From the NCBI GenBank assembly GCA_944412495.1, contig CALYBL010000014.1:1-64000 (forward strand): a stretch of DNA of 64,000 bases. The letters are read 5' to 3'. The stretch's first letter is position 1. Each line of letters begins with the position of its first letter. Source of the DNA: an uncultured Clostridia bacterium. GTDB taxonomy: Bacteria > Bacillota > Clostridia > Oscillospirales > Acutalibacteraceae. A program made the translations under genes and the position numbers. This document shows positions 45,583-52,702 of this stretch, piece after piece. Under the pieces are notes generated by a model, which saw only the letters and a list, made by a program, of their open reading frames with translations, was not told the DNA's origin and made no database searches.

Positions 45583-47121
45583 ATGAGCTTACTTGAAATA
45601 ACTAATCTCAGCTATTCCTACGGTGATAATATGATATATAAAAACGCGGGTCTTTCGCTTTATAAGGGCGACCACATGGGAATTGTCGGGCACAACGGCG
45701 TTGGGAAGAGCACGCTTATAAAGCTGTGCAGCGGCGAGCTTCTGCCTGACTCCGGCAGCGTGGTGTGGGACAAAAGGGTGTCGGTGGGACACTTGGACCA
45801 GTACGCCAAAATAGACAAGGACTCCACGGTTTTAGAGTTTATGAAATCCGCCTTTGATGAGCTGTATGAAACAGAAAGAAAGCTGGCGGCGCTTTATGCG
45901 GACGAGGATAATCTTGAGGAAAACTGGGCGCTGATAACGCAGTACCAAAACAGGCTGGACGCTGCGAATTTTTATCAGGCGGACACGGCGGTTGACAAGA
46001 TAGCCAACGGCCTCGGCCTGACGGCGATAGGGCTCGGCTCGAAAATATCCGAGATAAGCGGCGGCCAGCGCGCTAAGGTGATACTGGCGAAGCTGCTGCT
46101 CAAAGACCCTGACGTTCTGCTGCTGGACGAGCCGACTAACTTCCTTGATGTCCAGCACATCGACTGGCTGGCGCAGTATCTGTCTGAAAGCAAGCGCGCA
46201 TTTATGGTGGTGTCGCACGACTACGCGTTTTTGGAGCGCATATCGAACTGCATATGCGATGTGGACAACGGCGAGATGCGCAAATACGCCGGCAGCTTCT
46301 CCGATTATACAAAGCAGCGGGAGCAGGCAAGAGAGGACTACCGCCGCAGGTACGAAACGCAGCAGAAAGAGATAAAGAAAACCGAGGAGTATATCCGCAG
46401 AAACATAGCCGGCGTCAACAGCAAGAACGCAAAGGGGCGGCGCAAGCAGCTTGAGCGGCTTGAGCGTCTGGCTCCGCCGAGCCAAAGCATGGCGGCGCCG
46501 GTATTCGGCTTTAAGGCGCTGAGCGGCGGCGAAAAGATACACATACAGGCCGAGAATTTGGCCGTGGGCTATTACTATAAGCTGTTTTCGGGGCTGAATC
46601 TTACGATATGCAGCGGGCAGAAGCTTGTTATAACCGGCTTTAACGGCATAGGCAAAACCACGCTTATCAAAACGCTGCTCGGCCAGCTTAAGCCGATGGG
46701 CGGCAAAAGCCGCCTGTCCGATAAAATCAAGGTGGGCTACTATGAGCAGTGGCTTAAGTGGGACGACCCTGACATTACTCCGCTCGAGGCCGTAGCCGAC
46801 GCCTTCCCGGCCATGTCCCAAAAGGAGATACGCGGCTGCCTTTCGAGATGCGCCATATCAAGCGAGCATGCAGGTCAGGCGGTAGGCACGCTGAGCGGCG
46901 GAGAGCAGGCCAAGGTCAAGCTGTGCCTGCTGACCCTGTCTCCGTGCCATATGCTCGTCATGGACGAGCCTACCAACCACCTCGACGAAAAGGCCAGGCA
47001 GTCGCTTAAGGAGGCACTCAAAGGCTTTGAGGGCAGCCTGCTTTTGGTGTCGCACGAAAAATCGTTTTATGAGGACTTTGCCGACGGCGTTGTGGATATT
47101 ACAAAATGCCTGCAAAAATAA
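45583..47121 (+). CDS. ABC-F family ATPase (possible ribosome-protection factor)
   Basis: A 512-residue ABC-F protein with two ATPase domains and no membrane part. ATG at 45583 after GGAGAAG; the frame opens earlier without a site. Domain 1: GHNGVGKSTLI and Walker B VLLLDEPTNFLD; the linker between domains is the ribosome-contacting P-site tongue (about 235-310: KKTEEYIRRNIAGVNSKNAK and RRKQLERLERLAPP). Domain 2: GFNGIGKTTLIKTL, LSGGEQAKVKLCLL, LVMDEPTNHLDEKA. ABC-F proteins displace antibiotics from, or rescue, ribosomes. The leader with peptides and terminators is what antibiotic-inducible members show, and the sequence style recalls clostridial resistance-type ABC-Fs, but resistance is unproven. 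Confidence 0.85.
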   Translation: MSLLEITNLSYSYGDNMIYKNAGLSLYKGDHMGIVGHNGVGKSTLIKLCSGELLPDSGSVVWDKRVSVGHLDQYAKIDKDSTVLEFMKSAFDELYETERKLAALYADEDNLEENWALITQYQNRLDAANFYQADTAVDKIANGLGLTAIGLGSKISEISGGQRAKVILAKLLLKDPDVLLLDEPTNFLDVQHIDWLAQYLSESKRAFMVVSHDYAFLERISNCICDVDNGEMRKYAGSFSDYTKQREQAREDYRRRYETQQKEIKKTEEYIRRNIAGVNSKNAKGRRKQLERLERLAPPSQSMAAPVFGFKALSGGEKIHIQAENLAVGYYYKLFSGLNLTICSGQKLVITGFNGIGKTTLIKTLLGQLKPMGGKSRLSDKIKVGYYEQWLKWDDPDITPLEAVADAFPAMSQKEIRGCLSRCAISSEHAGQAVGTLSGGEQAKVKLCLLTLSPCHMLVMDEPTNHLDEKARQSLKEALKGFEGSLLLVSHEKSFYEDFADGVVDITKCLQK

Positions 47122-47233
47122 CCGCCGGCAAAGCTCGGATTTGCCCCCGGCTTTGAGCGCCGAACAGGGGGCTGCCTGTGCTGCGGTGCACGGCGTAATA
47201 AATAAAGACAATGATAAGCATGTCGGAGGGAAA

Positions 47234-47995
47234 ATGGATAATTGGTTTACAACAGAGCGTATAGACGAGGACACTTACATAATAAGTGAATACCGGCATT
47301 GGGAGGAAACATACTGCTATCTTCTTGTCGGTGCGCGGCGCAGCCTGCTTATCGATACCGGCCTCGGCATCTGCGACATATCGGCCGCGGTGGCCGGGCT
47401 GACTGACGGGCCGGTGACGGCCGTCGCTACGCATATCCACTGGGACCATATCGGCGGGCATAAATATTATCCTGATTTCTACGCTCACTATGCCGAGCTT
47501 AATTGGCTTAACGGCGGCTTCCCGCAGCCCGTTGAAGTCATACGCGGATATGTAACCGAGGAATGCGACCTGCCGGCAGGCTTTGACATTGATGCCTATG
47601 AGCTTTTTCAGGGGCGTCCGTCGGCAGTGCTGTGCGGCGGTGAGAGCATCGATTTAGGCGGCCGGCAGGTCGAGGTGCTGCATACGCCGGGGCACTCTCC
47701 TGGGCATATGTGCTTCTGGGAGGAAGGGAGACGCCGCCTTTATACCGGAGATTTGGTTTACAGGGGTCAGCTGACAGCGTGGTTTCCGTCTACAGACCCC
47801 AAGGCATATCTGCGCTCGCTTGAGAAAATAGCGCGCCTCCCGGCAAAGGAGGTGTTTCCCGCTCACCATTCGCTTGATATTGAGCCCCAAATGCTTCTTT
47901 TAGTACGTGATGCTTTTCGCGCTCTTGAATTTGACGGAAGGCTCTGCCACGGCAGCGGAACATTTGATTTTGGTGATTTTTCTGTGCGGCTTTAG
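47234..47995 (+). CDS. MBL-fold metallo-hydrolase
   Basis: A 253-residue metallo-beta-lactamase-fold hydrolase. ATG at 47234 after GGAGGG; the frame continues upstream but overlaps the ABC-F gene. Metal motifs in order: THIHWDHIGGH (HxHxDH, about 71-81), HTPGHSPGHM with the next His, YTGDLVY with the bridging Asp, and FPAHHS with the last His. Such enzymes hydrolyse thioesters or phosphodiesters; the substrate is unknown. It starts 112 bp after the ABC-F gene and may be part of its transcript. Confidence 0.9.
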   Translation: MDNWFTTERIDEDTYIISEYRHWEETYCYLLVGARRSLLIDTGLGICDISAAVAGLTDGPVTAVATHIHWDHIGGHKYYPDFYAHYAELNWLNGGFPQPVEVIRGYVTEECDLPAGFDIDAYELFQGRPSAVLCGGESIDLGGRQVEVLHTPGHSPGHMCFWEEGRRRLYTGDLVYRGQLTAWFPSTDPKAYLRSLEKIARLPAKEVFPAHHSLDIEPQMLLLVRDAFRALEFDGRLCHGSGTFDFGDFSVRL

Positions 47996-48133
47996 CGTAA
48001 GCCTATAAGGATCCGGCTCACGGCTTTATAGCGATGGGAAACGTTTTCAGCCGGCAAATTACCCGCTTGGCCCGCAGCAGACGGCCTGTATGCTTATGCT
48101 ATGATTATTTTAAAGCCCGGCCTGCATAATGAA

Positions 48134-48166
48134 ACACACACCGGCTGAATTCAGCCGGTGTGTGCT
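48134..48166. terminator. Palindromic terminator between convergent genes
   Basis: A perfect 16-bp stem (ACACACCGGCTGAA and its complement, centred on GAATTC) between the MBL hydrolase and the convergent GH4 gene. Few T residues follow, so it may instead be a stable RNA-end hairpin. Confidence 0.6.
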
Positions 48167-48201
48167 GGTTAAATAAGTCATATTAAATTATACGACTGAT
48201 T

Positions 48202-49506
48202 TTAATTATACTTGGGCAGCCAGTCGCCGTGGGCCTCTATAAGGTCGTCGCACATGCTTATAATCTCGTCGGTGGAAAGCTCCGCTGCCGCATGCGGATC
48301 CATCATGGCTGCCATATAAATATATTCCTTTTTGCGCTCAGCGGCGGCCATTATGGTGAGATTCTGCACATTTATGCTTACGCGGTTTATGGCCGCGCAC
48401 TGCTCCGGCAGGTCTCCGACATAGCAGGGATTTATTCCATTGCGGTCGACAAGGCAGGGCACCTCAACGCAGCTGTCATACGGCAGATTGGGTATAAGAT
48501 TTTTGTTAAGCACATTGCCGTGTATCCTGAAGGGCTCGTCGGTCTCGCATGCCTTCATTATGTAGGAGCCGTACTCGTATGTCTTGGTATGAGTCAGATG
48601 CGGATCCTTGAGCAAATCCTCGCGCATTTTTACCCAGCCGTCTATCTGTGCATGGCAGCGGCGGATATACTCATCTATCGGAATGTTGTATTTCTCTATA
48701 AACTCCGGATACTGGCGCTTGATGTACCACGGATTATACTCGGCATTATGCTCCGACGACTCGGTAAGATAATAGCCGAACTTGCCGAGCAGGTCGCGGC
48801 GCACAAGGTCGTGCTTCATATCGTACTTATCGGTCATTTTTGAGCGGCGCTTTGCCTCGGGATAAAGGTCGTTGCCCTCAAGGTCGGTAATTTTAAGCAG
48901 CCACGCCTGATGATTTATGCCAGCCACCTCGTATCTGCATTTGCCGATATATTCATTCATATCTATCGGACGGAGCAGCTGGTTGGCTACCACCTGGACG
49001 CTGTGGCAAAGACCTACTGTGCGTACCTTGGTGTGGCGGAGCATGTAGCCGGTGAGCATCGACATAGGGTTGCTGTAATTGAGGAACAGCGCATTTGGGC
49101 ACAGCTCTTCTATATCGTTTGCAAAGTCCTGAAGCACAGGGATGGTCCTCAGTGCGCGGAATATGCCGCCTATGCCCATGGAGTCGGCTATCGTCTGCTT
49201 AAGGCCGTACTTTTTAGGAACCTCAAAGTCAGTGAGCGTGCATTCAAGCCCGCCGACCTGTATGGCGTTCACAACATAGTCGGCGTCCTTAAGCGCTTCG
49301 CGGCGGTTGAGCGATGCCCTTATCGTTGCCTTGCCGTTGTGAGTTTTGTTTATGGTTTTAAGTATTCTTTCGGAATCCTCCAGCCTTTGAGGGTCAATAT
49401 CATGCAGAAACACCTCAAACTCGCCGAACTCCGGCGTAAGGATGCAGTCGCCTATAATATTTTTTGCAAAAATAGTGCTGCCCGCACCCATAAATGCTAT
49501 TTTCAT
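48202..49506 (-). CDS. GH4-family glycosidase (alpha-galactosidase type)
   Basis: A 434-residue NAD- and metal-dependent glycosidase of GH4. ATG at 49506 after AAAGGAGAAAATGAC; the frame extends far upstream without a site. NAD motif KIAFMGAGSTIFAKN (2-16); catalytic and metal residues in ALFLNYSNPMSMLTG, TVGLCHSV (Cys and His of the metal site) and AGINHQAWLL. These residues, with the last motif and lack of phosphate-binding patterns, favour the MelA alpha-galactosidase subgroup over 6-phospho-glycosidases; not certain. No sugar transporter genes nearby. Confidence 0.9.
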   Translation of the reverse strand: MKIAFMGAGSTIFAKNIIGDCILTPEFGEFEVFLHDIDPQRLEDSERILKTINKTHNGKATIRASLNRREALKDADYVVNAIQVGGLECTLTDFEVPKKYGLKQTIADSMGIGGIFRALRTIPVLQDFANDIEELCPNALFLNYSNPMSMLTGYMLRHTKVRTVGLCHSVQVVANQLLRPIDMNEYIGKCRYEVAGINHQAWLLKITDLEGNDLYPEAKRRSKMTDKYDMKHDLVRRDLLGKFGYYLTESSEHNAEYNPWYIKRQYPEFIEKYNIPIDEYIRRCHAQIDGWVKMREDLLKDPHLTHTKTYEYGSYIMKACETDEPFRIHGNVLNKNLIPNLPYDSCVEVPCLVDRNGINPCYVGDLPEQCAAINRVSINVQNLTIMAAAERKKEYIYMAAMMDPHAAAELSTDEIISMCDDLIEAHGDWLPKYN

Positions 49507-49935
49507 GTCATTTTCTCCTTTCGAAAAAATCACAAGTATTATAGCACCGGGAAATACATTATACAACAACTTTTTCTTGTTTTGGGCGAATACGAACAAT
49601 CTTTCTAAAATTTCCCGCCGGCATATGTAAAAAGCCTCTCGCAGCAAAGCCGCGAGAGGCCGTAAAGTATGCATTTTGCCGCAGAGCACACAGACGTCGC
49701 CGGACTTATAAGCAGTCCGCCGGCCGCCGATTACCGGCAGACAGTCGTCTTTACAAACATATGAAAACGCCATTTCTGCACCTGCGCGGCGGGCTACAAT
49801 GCCTCTGCAAAATCTGTGACAGCCTGAGTCAAAGCCGCCGGACCAACACATGGCCGTCAGACAGACGATTGCCGGAAGTAAGCGGCAACAGCCCAAATCG
49901 GAGAAAAAGGAACAAGGCAGCCGTGCTGAGGCAGA
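49507..49935. other. Gap between GH4 gene and rsmE, including a repeat copy
   Basis: No gene. It holds a minus-strand terminator at 49628-49660 for rsmE. The segment from 49813 onward, with the rsmE 3' end, is repeated in diverged form at 52437-52615. Confidence 0.5.
49628..49660 (-). terminator. Intrinsic terminator of rsmE
   Basis: Stem GCCTCTCGC / GCGAGAGGC (49634-49660); read on the minus strand it is followed by CTTTTTAC. Confidence 0.75.
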
Positions 49936-49986
49936 TCAGTTCATGTTGCCGGTAATATACATTATCACCGAAAGTGCCGCAGCCGG
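49813..49986. repeat. Diverged repeat, copy 1 (rsmE 3' end plus flank)
   Basis: About 174 bp that recur at 52437-52615 with roughly three-quarters identity by eye. Shared blocks include TCTGTGACAG(C/T)CTGAG, AAAGCCGCC(G/A)GACC, CCAAATC(G/A)GAGAAAAA, CCGTGCTG(A/C)GGCA and ATCAG(T/C)TCATG(T/C)TGCC. It contains the last codons of rsmE. Confidence 0.8.
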
Positions 49987-50673
49987 CGCCGTTTCGGTGC
50001 GCAGTATGCGCCGCCCGAGAGTGGCGGTAAAAAAGCCGGCGGTGTGTGCTTTCTCCGCCTCCGCCGGACTGAAGCCGCCCTCCGGCCCTATGAATATGTT
50101 TATAATGCCGGCGCCGGCCGTCTCAAGCATTGAGAGCGGGCTTCCGCCGCATTCGTAAAAGAGGATATTTTCAACGCCCTGAGTATCCCCGCCGGCAGCC
50201 TGAGCCACCGCTGCATCAAATGAAAGCGCCTCTTTTACCTCCGGCACTATGCCCCTGCCCGACTGCCCTGCCGCCTCGCGCGCTATTTTGTTCCAGCGCT
50301 CAAGCTTTTTTGCAAGCGATTTTTTGTCGGGGCGCGATATTGCCCGTGATGATATCACCGGCGTTATGCTGTGTACGCCAAGCTCTACCGTCCTTCTCAC
50401 AATGCCGTCGAATTTATCGCCCTTGGGAAGGCACTGGTATAAATTGACCTCTGTGTTCGGCTCGCTGAGCGACAGCTTCCGCTCAAGCACCCGCAGCCTG
50501 AGATAATCTTTACCGGCCTCGTATATTTCGCATTCGGCATCCGCGCCGCGCCCGTCGCATATTGTTAACCGGTCGCCTGCCGACATACGCAGCGATTTTA
50601 ATATGTGCAGCGCATCTGAGCCGGATATCTCCATGTCGTCTTTGATGCCGCTCTCAATAAAAAATTTTGGCAT
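49936..50673 (-). CDS. rsmE: 16S rRNA (uracil1498-N3)-methyltransferase RsmE
   Basis: A 245-residue SPOUT-class methyltransferase. N-terminal PUA-like domain begins PKFFIESGIKDDMEISGSDA and HILKSLRMSAGDRL. The C-terminal knotted domain has FIGPEGGFSPAEAEKA and the terminal LGRRILRTETAPAAALSVIM, standard for RsmE. It methylates N3 of U1498 in 16S rRNA. The adjoining NERD gene ends 23 bp upstream, suggesting read-through. A decayed copy of its 3' end exists at 52565-52615. Confidence 0.95.
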   Translation of the reverse strand: MPKFFIESGIKDDMEISGSDALHILKSLRMSAGDRLTICDGRGADAECEIYEAGKDYLRLRVLERKLSLSEPNTEVNLYQCLPKGDKFDGIVRRTVELGVHSITPVISSRAISRPDKKSLAKKLERWNKIAREAAGQSGRGIVPEVKEALSFDAAVAQAAGGDTQGVENILFYECGGSPLSMLETAGAGIINIFIGPEGGFSPAEAEKAHTAGFFTATLGRRILRTETAPAAALSVIMYITGNMN

Positions 50674-50696
50674 GTGCCCCTCCCGTGCTTAAATAA

Positions 50697-52052
50697 TTAG
50701 TATTTTGAATACAATTCCAGTTCAAGATTGTCTTTAATAACAGTTGTATTATCATCCAGCTTAAACAGCTCAAGTTTCGTGATTTTAATATATTCCAGCT
50801 CTTCAAGAGATACTCCGTGAAACTGTATCGTGGCCAAATCACCATAGGAGCGAATTCCCTTTCCCAGCCTATTTGCCGACCGATAGTATCTCAGATGCTC
50901 GCCGAATACATCATATTCAAAAACTTTCCCCGAGCCCGTCATAACAATATACTTCGAATCTTCAGTAAGAGCCATTCCGTAAACATCGTTTGACATAGAA
51001 AGTCTGGCAGTAAAAGAGACCGCATTGTCAGATAATGGCACAAGAGAAACATTGGAAACAGTAACATATGAATTTAGGGCATCAATATATTCATCCCCTA
51101 TTTCATCAACATGCAGAAAGTTTTGTTTAAATTCTGACAGTTCTTCATTGTTTTTCTGTATTGCCAAATCATATCCTTCTTGGAAGCCAAGAATAACAAT
51201 GATAGAAACAGCAACGCAAGCAATAGCTATAATAATATTGGCAAAAATGCCTTTTCTTTTTTGCCCTTTTAATCTATCGTTAGCACGATTCCATTTTTCC
51301 TTTTCTTGTTCAAGCTCAATTTTTTGCCGTTTTTTTAATTTTTCGTTAGCATAAATCAAATTGGCTTTTTCTTCTTCAAGCTCTTTTTTCTTTTTTGCCA
51401 GCTCTGAAATTGTCGGCTGCACCCAAGTAAGAAAATCGGCCTCGGTTTTATTAATCACTACAGCTTCCCGCATACGGGAATAAAGGGTCATTTGATTAAA
51501 TATCTTATCGATTTCTTCCATAGAAAGCACCGGATTGCTTTTTTGAAATCTTCCGGCAAGCGTGCTTCCAACATTTCTTAACAAGCAGATATCTATTTCC
51601 GAATTTGAATTATGTACTCTTATATCACATTCACTGCTCGTAAAAACTATGCAGGAACGGATAGGAGTGTTTGGAAAGAGCTTTTTTAAGGCACGTATAT
51701 GATAGCCATTTTGTTCAATAGGATTTTTAAATGTATTGTTTTTGGCAGTTCTAAAATATTGAGTCCAAACCGCATCTGTATCTTTGCCATAAATTATTCC
51801 TTTATAATGCTTTATTTCAAAAACATATAATCCCGTTTCGTGAATCAGCAACAAGTCAATTTCTGTCGTGTGGGCCGAACTGACAGGAATGCGCAGATTC
51901 ATCAGAATTTTGCAAAACCCGGAAATCTCCTTATATAATTCACAAAACAGCAGGTATTCCCCGTAATAACCCTTGCCGCGCTCGTCCCAGACTCGCTTTT
52001 GCTCATCTATATCTACGCTCGTTAATTGTTTATAGACTTCTTTAAGCTCCAT
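50697..52052 (-). CDS. NERD-domain membrane protein
   Basis: A 451-residue protein. The N-terminal NERD (nuclease-related) domain spans about 30-150: KGYYGEYLLFCELYKEISGF, then TTEIDLLLIHETGLYVFEIK with D and ExK in the PD-(D/E)XK pattern, and NPIEQNGYHIRALKKLF. A long charged coiled coil follows (about 215-270: KKKELEEEKANLIYANEKLK), then a membrane helix (about 277-296: NIIIAIACVAVSIIVILGFQ) and an extracytoplasmic domain of about 150 residues with strands such as VYGMALTEDSKYIVMTGSGK. The domain may cut nucleic acid or bind it; function unknown. AT-rich against neighbours, consistent with acquisition. Confidence 0.8.
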   Translation of the reverse strand: MELKEVYKQLTSVDIDEQKRVWDERGKGYYGEYLLFCELYKEISGFCKILMNLRIPVSSAHTTEIDLLLIHETGLYVFEIKHYKGIIYGKDTDAVWTQYFRTAKNNTFKNPIEQNGYHIRALKKLFPNTPIRSCIVFTSSECDIRVHNSNSEIDICLLRNVGSTLAGRFQKSNPVLSMEEIDKIFNQMTLYSRMREAVVINKTEADFLTWVQPTISELAKKKKELEEEKANLIYANEKLKKRQKIELEQEKEKWNRANDRLKGQKRKGIFANIIIAIACVAVSIIVILGFQEGYDLAIQKNNEELSEFKQNFLHVDEIGDEYIDALNSYVTVSNVSLVPLSDNAVSFTARLSMSNDVYGMALTEDSKYIVMTGSGKVFEYDVFGEHLRYYRSANRLGKGIRSYGDLATIQFHGVSLEELEYIKITKLELFKLDDNTTVIKDNLELELYSKY

Positions 52053-52436
52053 ATATTCACCCCCGCTGATAATTATAATATTTTACCGCAGAATATAAGC
52101 CTTGCCGCAACGCCTCCGGCCTGCGCAGTGTCATACATCCTTTCGGTTAAAAACGGGGGCAGCGCCGAAGGCTCATATATAAAATCAGCCGCACTGACGC
52201 GGCCTAAAGCATTCTGATAAAAACGTCCGCCGCGGCATGCCGCGGCTGCCGGACGGTGATGACATGCTGCAAAGTCCGCCGCTGCCTATCGGTACAATAC
52301 CCGATTGAGCCGCCGGGGCCAAATCGGAAACAGAGCCTAAAAGCATTTGTCCCATTTGGCATAGCCCGCCACGCGTGCGCAGGCATGCAGGCTTTCGTAT
52401 GCCCGCGATGAATCTGTACGGCATGCTTCCGCCAAG

Positions 52437-52615
52437 TCTGTGACAGTCTGAGCTTAAAGCCGCCAGACCTAAATCAGACCGTCAGACACAGCCGATTACC
52501 GGCATAAAACGGCTCTCAGTCCAAATCAGAGAAAAATGGACAAAGCAGGCCGTGCTGCGGCACATCAGCTCATGCTGCCTTCAATATACAATATTGCAAA
52601 AAGCGCCGCGGCCGG
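52437..52615. repeat. Diverged repeat, copy 2
   Basis: Partner of 49813-49986. The order and orientation of blocks are the same, so this is a direct repeat. The copies are separated by the intact rsmE and NERD genes. Confidence 0.8.
52565..52615 (-). pseudogene. Remnant of the 3' end of a second rsmE
   Basis: On the minus strand the segment reads AAALFAILYIEGSMS and a stop at 52565-52567, against AAALSVIMYITGNMN and stop at the end of the intact rsmE. Frame and stop are kept, so this is the relic of a duplicated rsmE of which the rest is gone. Confidence 0.75.
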
Positions 52616-52702
52616 ACTAAACGGGCGCAATCACACCGCGAGGAGTATTTGTGCAAAACCGTGCCAGGCACCGCCATACCAGCCGGCTGCCCGGGCCGGT
52701 GC

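Larger units (their letters stand above)
52053..52702. other. Gap with duplicated rsmE flank
   Basis: No intact gene. 52053-52436 shows nothing identifiable. 52437-52615 is the second copy of the rsmE-flank repeat. 52640-52700 holds a GC-rich inverted repeat (GTGCCAGGCACCGCC with CGGTGCC) that may terminate the leftward sortase-SpoIID transcript. Confidence 0.45.

Noticed and set aside
45832..46821. A 329-codon minus-strand frame opposite the ABC-F gene
   Set aside because: It is antisense to a well-supported ABC-F protein and reads as low-complexity Leu/Arg text.
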